From Bradyrhizobium sp. sBnM-33 (GTDB lineage: Bacteria; Pseudomonadota; Alphaproteobacteria; Rhizobiales; Xanthobacteraceae): a DNA stretch of 64,000 bases. Positions within the stretch are counted from its first letter, which is position 1. Every line of letters starts with the position of its first letter. Of this stretch, positions 36,742 through 44,634 are shown piece after piece. Where the stretch lies: positions 6,572,001 to 6,636,000 of the forward strand of contig NZ_CP136624.1 of NCBI RefSeq assembly GCF_032917945.1, read 5' to 3'. The translations under genes and the position numbers were made by a program. The notes below the pieces were generated by a model. That model did not search any database. It was not told where the DNA came from and saw nothing but the letters and a program-made list of their open reading frames with translations.

Positions 36742-37536
36742 ATGAAACGCTCGATCGGAATCGCAGCGCTCGGTCTTTCTCTTGTGGCCATGACGGCAGC
36801 GGCCCAAGACATGATGCGTCATGTTGACCTGTCGTCGCCCGATATGACGTCGGCCGAAATGACTCGCGCCGAGGTCGAGGCCGCGCTTGCTGCGGCGACC
36901 ACCGCCGCACCCGCTGACTTCACGGGGAAAAGACTATCCGGCCTCGATCTGTCCGGGCTCAACCTGTCCGGCGCAATTTTCCGCGCGGCCAGGCTCAACA
37001 AGACCAAGCTCGCCGGCGCCAAGCTCGACCGTGCCATTCTCGACCAGGCATGGCTGCTGGAAGCGGACTTCACTGGCGCAAGCCTCAGGAGCGCAAATCT
37101 GTTCGCCTCGCAGATGGCCCGCGCCCGCCTTGACGGCGCCGACCTTTCGCGCGCACGCGTTGCTGCCGACCTAACCGGCGCGAGCCTCGTCGGAGCCTCG
37201 ATCGCGGAAGCAAATCTTGGCGCCGACATGCGTAATCAGTCTATGGGGCTGATGCGCGCGGTGCTGAAATCCGCCAATCTGGAACGGCTGAACGCGCGCG
37301 GCGCCGACCTGTCTCGCGTCGATCTCGAATTTGCGATGCTGAAGGGCAGCGACCTCACCGGTGCTTCTCTCAAGGGTGCCCAACTCGGCGGGGCCGACCT
37401 GACCGGCGTCACCGTCATCGACACCGATTTCGAGGGTGCCGATCTCGATACGGCCCGGTTGATCGCCCCAATCGGTCTCGATCGGGCGAGAAACTTCGAT
37501 AAAGTCAGAAATCGAGACCGACTGGTAAGGCAATAA
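36742..37536 (+). CDS. Exported pentapeptide-repeat protein
   Basis: A 264-residue protein with a signal peptide (ending TAAAQ) and many A(D/N)LXX units from about residue 65 to 240 (for example DLSGLNLSGAIF, ADLTGASLKGAQL). These fold as a right-handed quadrilateral helix. The structure has no catalytic signature. It is downstream of the ABC importer and just before another small exported protein, so it belongs to this accessory row. Confidence 0.85.
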   Translation: MKRSIGIAALGLSLVAMTAAAQDMMRHVDLSSPDMTSAEMTRAEVEAALAAATTAAPADFTGKRLSGLDLSGLNLSGAIFRAARLNKTKLAGAKLDRAILDQAWLLEADFTGASLRSANLFASQMARARLDGADLSRARVAADLTGASLVGASIAEANLGADMRNQSMGLMRAVLKSANLERLNARGADLSRVDLEFAMLKGSDLTGASLKGAQLGGADLTGVTVIDTDFEGADLDTARLIAPIGLDRARNFDKVRNRDRLVRQ

Positions 37537-37571
37537 TGGCTCCCAGCGCCCCGCGACGAAAGGATGGCCCG

Positions 37572-37916
37572 ATGCGATGGATACTGGCTTTGGTTGCACT
37601 GTTGTCAACGAGCGCCAATGAGGTGGCCGCGCAGGGAAAGGGCATCCGATTATGGAATCTTACCACGGCGACGATTTCCGAATTTCAGCTTTCCCCGCCC
37701 GGAAAGAACGACTGGGGTCCTAACCTCACCCTGAACGACAAGGACAAGGAAGTAGACCACGACGAGCGCCTGCGTATCACCGGCGTGCAGCCGGGGCGCT
37801 ACGACGCCAAAGTCGGCTACCGCGGCTCAAAGCACTGCTTCGTACGCGACATCGAAATCAAGGCCGACGCCGTGTTTTCGATTGCGGACAAGGATTTGAA
37901 AGACTGCAACAAGTAG
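37572..37916 (+). CDS. Small exported protein of unknown function
   Basis: A 114-residue protein with a signal peptide ending AAQG and a compact domain opening IRLWNLTTATISEFQLSP. It resembles small periplasmic proteins with a beta-sandwich, and has two Cys (HCFV, DCNK) likely to form a disulfide. ATG 37572 follows AAAGGA; ATG 37536 overlapping the pentapeptide stop would hide the signal. Confidence 0.65.
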   Translation: MRWILALVALLSTSANEVAAQGKGIRLWNLTTATISEFQLSPPGKNDWGPNLTLNDKDKEVDHDERLRITGVQPGRYDAKVGYRGSKHCFVRDIEIKADAVFSIADKDLKDCNK

Positions 37917-37937
37917 CCGCCACTGCCGGACGACCAT

Positions 37938-38174
37938 TCAGCCTGTCGACCACACGGCGTCGCCGGAAGCCTTTCGATTGAGGCCTGGATATTCGCAACG
38001 CCACTTGACCGCGGTCCATTTCGGGTGTTCGCCAACCCACTGCGCGATATAGGGCTGCGCAGCCATGGCGCATTGTTGCAACGAAACATTTGAAGAGAAG
38101 ACCAGATGGGTTTCCTCGCACGTGGTGGGCGAGAGCACCGCACAGACGGTCACGACCAAGTCTATCGGGGTCAT
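37938..38174 (-). CDS. Small Cys-containing conserved-looking protein
   Basis: A 78-residue protein with four Cys (VCAV, TTCEE, QQCA, WRCEY), a hydrophobic N-terminus and an AAGGGAT site upstream of the ATG. It resembles small proteins of rhizobia often annotated only as hypothetical. The function is unknown. Confidence 0.5.
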   Translation of the reverse strand: MTPIDLVVTVCAVLSPTTCEETHLVFSSNVSLQQCAMAAQPYIAQWVGEHPKWTAVKWRCEYPGLNRKASGDAVWSTG

Positions 38175-38288
38175 TGCTGATATCCCTTGATTAGTTCCCG
38201 GATAGATAACGCAAAGAGCTACGGCAATAGGCGAAGCAAGGTTTCACTACACTGTGAAAAGGCCGGAACCCGGCCGTGCGTCCCCGCG

Positions 38289-39161
38289 CTAGAAGTTAAC
38301 GCCAAATACCAGCCGCGCCTGGTGGCGGTCGAAATTGACCAGATCAAGGCTGGCAGTTGACCCGGCCGGACGTCCCCACGCCTGAACGCTCCAGCTCGCG
38401 GTCAGCCGCGAGTGCTTCGACAATTGGAAATACGCTGTCGGACCGACGAACATCGCCTGCCCAACAAGTTCCTCCAAGCCGATCCCCTCATACTTCCGCG
38501 AGTACCGCGCCTCACCGCCCAGCAGAAAACCCGGCCGCACCTGCGCCAGCACCCCGAGCGCCACGCCCGCGGCGGAGTCACGCTCCATGGCGCTACTGCC
38601 GACCAGGCGCGTCCATTCCGGTTCGTAGATCAAGTTGAACGCCGCGATGACGCGATTCGGGACGAGCTCCCGATCGAACGCCAACCTGAATTCAGTCCCG
38701 AAACTCCGCACCCCTTCAGCCGTCGTTTCATCGATACGATGCGCGTGGATTTCTGTCGCGAAAGTGAGCCCGAACGGCGCCACCTCCCTATCGAGAAAAC
38801 GGTAGCGCAAATCGACCGATGCGCCCTGCCACGATAGCCGGCGCTGATCGTCAAGACCCGGCACGCCGCTGATCTTTTGCGATGCAAACGTGCTACCCAC
38901 CTCGATTCGAAAATTCCGGACAGGTACAAACTCCAGCTCAAAATCCTGGCCGACAGCCCGATAAGTACCGCCGCTCCTGCCGAAGCGCCCGGTCGTGTCC
39001 GTTTGAAACTCCCGTTCGCCGACGCTGCCGACATCGGTTCCGATCATGAAGCCGAATATATGCTCGGTATCGAAGGCCTCCGCGTGGGCGCAGGCCGGTA
39101 GCAGCGCAACAAGAGACACGACCACAGCCTGGAAGGTCTCTGCACGCGTCAACATTCGCAT
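38289..39161 (-). CDS. Outer-membrane beta-barrel protein
   Basis: A 290-residue protein with a signal peptide (ending AHAEA). Alternating hydrophobic and polar strands run through it, and it ends in Phe (FGVNF), the mark of an outer-membrane barrel. No family is recognised by name. It lies downstream of pqqA on the same strand, separated by 300 bases and a strong stem-loop. Start 39161 or 39155; neither has a good ribosome site. Confidence 0.7.
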   Translation of the reverse strand: MRMLTRAETFQAVVVSLVALLPACAHAEAFDTEHIFGFMIGTDVGSVGEREFQTDTTGRFGRSGGTYRAVGQDFELEFVPVRNFRIEVGSTFASQKISGVPGLDDQRRLSWQGASVDLRYRFLDREVAPFGLTFATEIHAHRIDETTAEGVRSFGTEFRLAFDRELVPNRVIAAFNLIYEPEWTRLVGSSAMERDSAAGVALGVLAQVRPGFLLGGEARYSRKYEGIGLEELVGQAMFVGPTAYFQLSKHSRLTASWSVQAWGRPAGSTASLDLVNFDRHQARLVFGVNF

Positions 39162-39461
39162 TCAGGGGGTCATGAGGTTGAACGGGTAAGTCCGTGGTAT
39201 CAGCCGAGACTTACCCTAGCATGAGGCAGGGACCGTCGGCGAGCCAAGGGACAAATTGGAATCTAGATGGGATAAGCGTGCGAGCCTAGACCGGATGGCC
39301 TTCGGCGGCCGCCTACGGGATTCCTGTCCAGTTGGTCAGGATCCGCGCGTGCAGCAAGCAGTGGAAAACTTCCTTGGAAAGTCCTGCAGCTGGAGCGCGC
39401 GCAGTTGCCCGGCCCGCGGCAACAGGCCGTTGCCGGAGCCGGGCAGACCGTTTCGACGCGT
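39162..39461. other. Region between the outer-membrane gene and pqqA
   Basis: 300 bases with no gene on either strand that I trust. It contains the stem-loop at 39406-39445. A plus-strand frame at 39256 runs over pqqA in antisense and has no ribosome site. Confidence 0.5.
39406..39445 (-). terminator. Long stem-loop directly after pqqA
   Basis: An outer 8-bp stem (TGCCCGGC / GCCGGGCA) encloses a perfect 7-bp stem with a 5-base loop (CGGCAAC / GTTGCCG). It starts 16 bases beyond the pqqA stop. No T run follows, so it is more likely an RNA-stabilising or processing stem, or a factor-dependent stop, than a classic terminator. Confidence 0.6.
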
Positions 39462-39542
39462 CTATTTACGCGCCGCGCAGGCGTACATGTTGATTTCCAT
39501 GCCCACCGGCACTTCGACGATCTTCGGAGTCTTCCAACTCAT
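39462..39542 (-). CDS. pqqA: PQQ precursor peptide PqqA (orphan)
   Basis: A 26-residue peptide, MSWKTPKIVEVPVGMEINMY followed by ACAARK. It has the Glu16 and Tyr20 (EINMY) that PqqE cross-links and that become PQQ. A GGAGG site lies 7 bases before the ATG. No pqqB, C, D or E gene is adjacent: an outer-membrane protein gene lies downstream and an exported-protein gene upstream. It is therefore an extra or separate precursor gene, close to the xox island and preceded by the same paired repeat as xoxF. Confidence 0.93.
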   Translation of the reverse strand: MSWKTPKIVEVPVGMEINMYACAARK

Positions 39543-39667
39543 CAGGGTCCTCCCAAGCAGTGCTGGCACGACGTTCGTGCCTGGACGAAAACTAGGGTCA
39601 CCGTGGACAGAGCGCAAGTACGCAAGGTCGAAGGTCGCACTATGCGCACTATCTCCGAAGCAAGAAG

Positions 39668-39703
39668 TTCGCTCTTGGACAAGCCGACTTCCCTCTTGGA
39701 CAA
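39668..39703. promoter_or_regulatory. Paired 15-bp direct repeat (period 21 bp) upstream of pqqA
   Basis: On the plus strand TTCGCTCTTGGACAA (39668-39682) and TTCCCTCTTGGACAA (39689-39703) differ at one base and start 21 bases apart. Their reverse complements, TTGTCCAAGAGCGAA and TTGTCCAAGAGGGAA, match the xoxF operator (TTGCCCAAGAGCGAA) at 14 and 13 of 15. They lie 125 bases before the pqqA ATG, in opposite orientation relative to the gene compared with xoxF. Confidence 0.7.
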
Positions 39704-39832
39704 ACGCTGCGGATCAGGGCGCCGAATCGACGCATGCACCGCGAGGGTTCGTCCAATCACCGCTCGAACGATTTCCGTTACGCATCCGCGCTCGTCTGCC
39801 GAAGCGGCATGACGGCTAGGGTGATAGTTATC

Positions 39833-40159
39833 TCAGCAGTCCTTGTCTGCCTCTGTGACCTTGTCGGGCTTGGCACCCTCAGCCTGCTGTGCCGCCGTCG
39901 GTTCGCCTTGCATCTGCCGCTGCGTATCTTGTGAAGAGGCTGCAGTTTCTCCAGCCGCCCGGTTCATGGTGCCGGTCGGCGGATGTTGGCTGGTGCTGCT
40001 CGCCATACCCGTTGTTTGACTGTCGCCTGTCTGGGCCGGGCCGGAGCCTGCGTCCTTGAGGTTGGCGGCGCGTCCCGTATCGCAGGGACCGGCCAGTGCT
40101 GTGCCGGTGCTCAAGACCAGGACGGAGCAACCAGCAAGAATGAGCCGTTTCATTTTCAT
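39833..40159 (-). CDS. Small exported Ser/Thr/Gln-rich protein
   Basis: A 108-residue protein with signal peptide (ending TALAGP) and a low-complexity tail rich in Thr, Ser, Gln and Ala, ending TEADKDC. A good AAAGGAGAGG site precedes the ATG. A near-match EcfG promoter lies upstream, so it may belong with the exported protein at 330. Function unknown. Confidence 0.65.
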   Translation of the reverse strand: MKMKRLILAGCSVLVLSTGTALAGPCDTGRAANLKDAGSGPAQTGDSQTTGMASSTSQHPPTGTMNRAAGETAASSQDTQRQMQGEPTAAQQAEGAKPDKVTEADKDC

Positions 40160-40197
40160 CTGCCTCTCCTTTCAGCGCGCACAACGCGATGAGAGGC

Positions 40198-40222
40198 AAC
40201 CGACCCGTTGTCCGCAGGTTCC
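40198..40222 (-). promoter_or_regulatory. Possible EcfG-type promoter
   Basis: Read leftward, GGAAC (40222-40218), 16 bases, then GGTT (40201-40198), one mismatch from CGTT. It is 38 bases before the start of the exported protein at 40159. Confidence 0.4.
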
Positions 40223-40283
40223 GGGTGACTACGTGAATATCGACATGTTTATCTGACGCGTGATTTCTGGCGAGGACAATCCA

Positions 40284-40547
40284 ATGGAACCGATTCACCA
40301 CGGGTTGATCAGTTTTCTCTTGGCGCTGTGCTTTGCATCGGCGGTGTTTGCGCAGGAAAGGCAGCTTGGCCAAACCGCACCGAATGCGGAAAACGCCCTG
40401 CCCGCTGACGGGTCGTCGCTGACCGGAAAAGAGCGCTTGGGAAAAAAGTGGATGGACGAGCAACGGATCGACAATTGCAACGTGCCCATCGACAGGCGCG
40501 GCAGCAGGCCGCGATCCATCACCTGCCCGCATGTTCCGGCAGGATGA
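40284..40547 (+). CDS. Small exported protein of unknown function
   Basis: An 87-residue protein with a signal peptide (ASAVFAQE) and two Cys (DNCNVP, ITCPH). AGGA lies 9 bases before the ATG at 40284. Neither family nor partner is recognised; its Cys pair could be a disulfide. Divergent from the exported protein at 39833-40159. Confidence 0.55.
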   Translation: MEPIHHGLISFLLALCFASAVFAQERQLGQTAPNAENALPADGSSLTGKERLGKKWMDEQRIDNCNVPIDRRGSRPRSITCPHVPAG

Positions 40548-40735
40548 TCAGCGACGACGGTGCAACGGTCGACATCGACCAGACGAACTCGTGCGTGCCG
40601 CGGCGCTGGTCCGGAATTTTCTCAAATGCGCGGAGAAGGTGATCCGCTACGCCTGAATACCATCGGCATGCTCGCGCGGTCGTCTGAACGGCTTGCCGTA
40701 TGCCCGCTGCCGAATCGCGATGCGATATCAGGGCA

Positions 40736-41347
40736 TCACCACATCGTTTGCCGGGCGCGCTCCGGCCATTCCCGATCGTATTTCTCGCCGCCAACGGTGT
40801 TGTCGCTCATCTCGGCCAGGATCTGGCCGGGCGTCGGCAAGCTCCTGGGATCGACCCGCTTGTCGGGATTCCAAAGATCGGACCGCACGATGGCACGCGC
40901 GCACTGGAAGTAAACCTCCTCCACCGTCACGACGATAACGGTGCGCGGCGCCTTGCCTTCCATCTTGAATGACGCGAGCAGCTCCGGATCGGCCGAGACA
41001 TGCGCGCGGCCGTTGATGCGCAGCGTGCTGCCGGAGCCGGGGATGAGAAACAAAAGCGCCACCCGGGGGTCACGCACGATGTTGCGCAGCGAGTCGCAGC
41101 GGTTGTTGCCACGGCGATCCGGCATCATCAGCGTCTTCTCGTCGTCGACGCGAACGAAGCCCGCAAGGTCGCCGCGCGGCGAGCAGTCCAGCCCTTCCGG
41201 CCCGCAGGTCGCGAGCGCCGCGAACGGCGATTTGTCCATCAACGCCCGATAGGCTGGCGTGACGCGGTCGGCGACTTTGACCGTCGAGGCATCGTTGGGA
41301 AAGCCGTAGATGGCCTCGAGCTGCTCGATGGTTGCGACAACGCTCAT
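40736..41347 (-). CDS. Pyridoxamine 5'-phosphate oxidase-family protein
   Basis: A 203-residue split-barrel flavin protein. The region CSPRGDLAGFVRVDD and later NNRCDSLRNIVRDPRVALLFL are typical of the MSMEG_1061/pyridox_oxase branch. It binds FMN or F420-like flavins and its substrate is not known. It follows phnN by 13 bases in the same direction, with a GGGGAG site, so it is probably the last gene of the phn operon, though not a known phosphonate gene. Confidence 0.78.
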   Translation of the reverse strand: MSVVATIEQLEAIYGFPNDASTVKVADRVTPAYRALMDKSPFAALATCGPEGLDCSPRGDLAGFVRVDDEKTLMMPDRRGNNRCDSLRNIVRDPRVALLFLIPGSGSTLRINGRAHVSADPELLASFKMEGKAPRTVIVVTVEEVYFQCARAIVRSDLWNPDKRVDPRSLPTPGQILAEMSDNTVGGEKYDREWPERARQTMW

Positions 41348-41360
41348 TTCCGGTCTCCCC

Positions 41361-41960
41361 TCAGCGATCCCATTTCTCACCCTTGATGACGCGGACGAGC
41401 TGACGGGCATGGTACTCGGCGCTGCCGGTATTGACGATGGTGACGTCGGGCGCGGCCTCGGCGTCCTCCACTGTGCGGCTCAAGCGGGCCTCGAGCCTGC
41501 CGTCGCTGCTCCGCCGCCGCATCGCAAGCCGTTCGGACAGAACGTTCGGCGGGGCCGTGATCGAAACCACCGCCACGTCGGCATAGGCGCGACGCATCGC
41601 GCCAATCACGGTGCGCGATACATTGGCAACGATGGTTCGCCCGGCGCGGATTTCGTCATCGATCGCGCGCGACAGTGCGTAGCAATGGCCGTGAGCTTCC
41701 CAATGGATGGCGTATTCGCCACGCGTCAGAGCCTCCTGAAACGTGCCGGCGCTGACCTGTTCGTTTTCTTCCGACGCCGACGCCTCGCGCGTGATAACGC
41801 GGCGGGGAAACACAATGTTGCTGTCATCGGCGCAGGCTGCCCTGGCGAGGCCGAGCAGCGTGTCCTTGCCGGCACCGCTCGGACCGACCACCAGGATCAA
41901 GCGGCCCGGCCCGATTACGGTCGTCTGATCTGGCGCTGTGGTTGTCAGCGATTCCGTCAT
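41361..41960 (-). CDS. phnN: Ribose 1,5-bisphosphate phosphokinase PhnN
   Basis: A 199-residue P-loop kinase that makes PRPP from ribose 1,5-bisphosphate, the outlet of the C-P lyase pathway. Walker A is GPSGAGKDT near the N-terminus, and the guanylate-kinase-like fold follows. Its start overlaps the phnM stop. Confidence 0.92.
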   Translation of the reverse strand: MTESLTTTAPDQTTVIGPGRLILVVGPSGAGKDTLLGLARAACADDSNIVFPRRVITREASASEENEQVSAGTFQEALTRGEYAIHWEAHGHCYALSRAIDDEIRAGRTIVANVSRTVIGAMRRAYADVAVVSITAPPNVLSERLAMRRRSSDGRLEARLSRTVEDAEAAPDVTIVNTGSAEYHARQLVRVIKGEKWDR

Positions 41961-43111
41961 GCCACGCGCCGCCCTTCCCGCCAGGCGCTGCGCACCACTG
42001 GAATGTTACGGGCGACATGCACCCGGATCACATCGGCGCGCTTGCCGGGCGCAATCTCGCCACGGTCCGCAAGGCCCACGGCCTCGGCCGGCGTCTTGGT
42101 CACGGTGCGAACGGCGGCGGCCAGATCGATCGCCGGCACATGCCGCGGCAATTGCAGGGCCGCCATCAACAGGCTCGAAGGGATGTAGTCGGACGACAGG
42201 ATATCCAGCAGTCCTTCGCGGGCGAGATCGATCGCGGCGATGTTGCCGGAATGCGAACCGCCGCGAACCACGTTCGGTGCCCCCATCAGGATGCTGATGC
42301 CGGCCTGATGCAGGCCGCGCGCGGCTTCCATCGTGGTCGGAAACTCCGCCACGGCGACGCGATCCTGGATCGCATCGGCGACGTTTTCCTCGGTCGTATC
42401 GTCGTGGCTGGCGAGCGGAATTTCATATTGATGCGCAAGCGCGACGATTTCGCGCATGTTGGCCGCGGCATAGGTTTTTTGATAATGAAAGCGCTTCTCG
42501 AACAGCGCATCGAGCTCGGCGTCGGTCTTGCCGCCGCCCTTGCCGCGGTAATAATCGCGGAGCTTGACCTCGTCGCGGAACTGGCGCTGGCCCGGCGTGT
42601 GGTCCATCAGTGACATCAGCCGCACGTCCGGCCGCTCGATCAGCTCCTTGGCTTCCTCGACCACGCTGGGCATCGGGATTTCGCAACGCAGGTGCAGGAA
42701 GTGGTCGGCACGCAGCAGGTTTGCCTCGCGCGCGGATGTAATCGCCTCCGCCAAGAGGCCTGCCCTGCCGTCAACCTCCTCGGCGCCGTCCTCGCGCCAG
42801 ACCCGCAGCGAATCCAGAACCGTGGTGATGCCCGATGTCGCCAGCTGTCCGTCGTAGGAGACCACCGCCGCGATCGGGTCCCAAAACACCTTTGGGCGCG
42901 GCACATAGTGCATTTCGAGATGGTCGGTGTGCAGCTCGATTAGGCCTGGCATGATCAGGTCGCCGCCGGCGTCCTCGCTGCCTGACGGCGCAGTGCCCTC
43001 GCCGTATTCCGCGATGCGGCCATCTGCGAAAACGACCCAGCCATGCTCGATCACGCGATCGGCCAGGACGAGGCGGGCATTGCCGAGGATGGTTTCGTGC
43101 TTCGAAGTCAT
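41957..43111 (-). CDS. phnM: Phosphonate triphosphate diphosphatase PhnM
   Basis: A 384-residue amidohydrolase-fold enzyme that removes diphosphate from ribose 1-methylphosphonate 5-triphosphate. Metal-site motifs seen are ELHTDHLE, PLASHDDTT, and the Asp in LSSDYIP. It starts 15 bases after phnL and overlaps phnN. A second phnM lies at 52985. Confidence 0.93.
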   Translation of the reverse strand: MTSKHETILGNARLVLADRVIEHGWVVFADGRIAEYGEGTAPSGSEDAGGDLIMPGLIELHTDHLEMHYVPRPKVFWDPIAAVVSYDGQLATSGITTVLDSLRVWREDGAEEVDGRAGLLAEAITSAREANLLRADHFLHLRCEIPMPSVVEEAKELIERPDVRLMSLMDHTPGQRQFRDEVKLRDYYRGKGGGKTDAELDALFEKRFHYQKTYAAANMREIVALAHQYEIPLASHDDTTEENVADAIQDRVAVAEFPTTMEAARGLHQAGISILMGAPNVVRGGSHSGNIAAIDLAREGLLDILSSDYIPSSLLMAALQLPRHVPAIDLAAAVRTVTKTPAEAVGLADRGEIAPGKRADVIRVHVARNIPVVRSAWREGRRVA

Positions 43112-43126
43112 CTCATATCTCTTCCT

Positions 43127-43837
43127 TCAGGCCGCGGCGGCAAACGATGTCACGTCGACAACGCGGTCGGCGATCAGATGACGAATTTCATCGTCATGGA
43201 CGATCGCCACCATCGCGACGCGCTGTCGTTTCTTCTGTTCAATCAACTCGACGACAACCGCTCGATTGGCGGCATCGAGCGAAGCTGTGGGCTCGTCCAG
43301 CAGCAGAATCGGCAGATCGGAAATGAAACCACGCGCGATGTTGACGCGCTGCTGTTCGCCGCCGGAGAACGTCGACGGCGGCAGCGCCCACAGGCGCTCG
43401 GGAATGTTGAGGCGGCGCAGCAGCGCGCCCGCCCTCTCGCGAGCTTCCGCGCGTGCAATTCCGTTCGCGATCAGCGGCTCCGCCACCACGTCGATGCTGG
43501 CGACCCGCGGCACCGCCCGCAAGAACTGGCTGACATAGCCGATGGTCGAGCGGCGCACGCTGAGCACCTGCCGGGGTTCGGCCGTGGCGAGATCGATCAC
43601 CGTGCCCTGATGCCGGATGCCGATCCGGCCGCCATCGCAGCGGTAATTGCCAAAAATCATTTTCAGGATTGAGGATTTGCCGGCGCCTGAGGAGCCCGAC
43701 AGCACGACGCATTCGCCCGGCTCGACCTGAAACGAGACGCAGCGCACCACGGGCAGTTCGACGCCGCCCTGCAGGTGCATGATAAAGGTCTTTTCAGCGT
43801 TGGTGATGTCGATCATCGCAGTCATTGGCGCGCTCAT
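43127..43837 (-). CDS. phnL: C-P lyase ABC-type ATPase PhnL
   Basis: A 236-residue ATPase-like subunit with Walker A SGSSGAGKSS, signature FSGGEQQRV and Walker B ILLLDEPTASLD. PhnL joins the C-P lyase core complex and is not a transporter. The ATG at 43837 overlaps the phnK stop (ATGA). Longer frames run back into phnK. Confidence 0.92.
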   Translation of the reverse strand: MSAPMTAMIDITNAEKTFIMHLQGGVELPVVRCVSFQVEPGECVVLSGSSGAGKSSILKMIFGNYRCDGGRIGIRHQGTVIDLATAEPRQVLSVRRSTIGYVSQFLRAVPRVASIDVVAEPLIANGIARAEARERAGALLRRLNIPERLWALPPSTFSGGEQQRVNIARGFISDLPILLLDEPTASLDAANRAVVVELIEQKKRQRVAMVAIVHDDEIRHLIADRVVDVTSFAAAA

Positions 43838-44634
43838 GCCGGCAGGATCGAGGAGACGAGCAATTGAGTATAGGGCTCGCGGGGATCGTCTAGCACCTGG
43901 TCGGTCAGGCCGGTTTCGATGACGCGACCACCCTTCATCACCATCACACGGTGCGACAACAGCCGCGCCACTGCGAGGTCGTGGGTGACGACGATGGCGG
44001 CAAGGCCGAGCTCGCTGACGAGATTGCGCATGAGATCGAGTAGCCGCGCCTGCACCGACACGTCGAGCCCGCCGGTCGGCTCGTCCATGAACACCAGCCG
44101 CGGCTCGGTGACGAGATTGCGCGCGATCTGCAGCCGTTGCCGCATGCCGCCGGAATAGGTCCGCGGTGCGTCGTCGATACGCGCGGTATCTATCTCGACG
44201 CGCTCCAGCCAGGATGAGGCGGTGCCGCGGATGCGGCCGTAGTGATTCCAGCCCACCGCCATCAGCCGCTCGCCGACATTGGCGCCGGCCGAGACCGCCA
44301 TCCGCAGGCCTTGCGCGGGGTCCTGGTGCACATAGCCCCAATCTGTGCGGAACAGAAAGCGGCGCTCGGCCTCGCCGAGGCTGGCAAGATCGCGCAACAT
44401 GCCGTCCCGCATCCGGTACGACACCCGCCCGGCGCTCGGCGCGAGTTGCGCAGACAACAGTTGCAGCAGCGTGGACTTGCCCGAGCCGGACTCGCCGACA
44501 ACAGCCAGCACCTCACCAAGATAAAGCGCAAACGATACGTCGCGGCAGGCAGTCAACCGGCCATAGGTCTTACCGAGGTGTTCGGCAACCAGCAGCGGCT
44601 GGTCATCCTGCATGGGATCTTGCGGCTCAGCCAT
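43834..44634 (-). CDS. phnK: C-P lyase ABC-type ATPase PhnK
   Basis: A 266-residue ATPase with Walker A VGESGSGKST, signature YSGGMRQRL and Walker B VFMDEPTGGLD. It binds the PhnGHIJ core complex. ATG 44634 overlaps phnJ by eight bases. Confidence 0.92.
   Translation of the reverse strand: MAEPQDPMQDDQPLLVAEHLGKTYGRLTACRDVSFALYLGEVLAVVGESGSGKSTLLQLLSAQLAPSAGRVSYRMRDGMLRDLASLGEAERRFLFRTDWGYVHQDPAQGLRMAVSAGANVGERLMAVGWNHYGRIRGTASSWLERVEIDTARIDDAPRTYSGGMRQRLQIARNLVTEPRLVFMDEPTGGLDVSVQARLLDLMRNLVSELGLAAIVVTHDLAVARLLSHRVMVMKGGRVIETGLTDQVLDDPREPYTQLLVSSILPA

Noticed and set aside
25664..37916. Presence of lanmodulin among the small exported proteins
   Set aside because: None shows the repeated Asp-rich EF-hand loops.
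39256..39819. A 187-codon plus-strand open frame over pqqA
   Set aside because: No ribosome site or family resemblance; it is antisense to a clear pqqA with a strong ribosome site.
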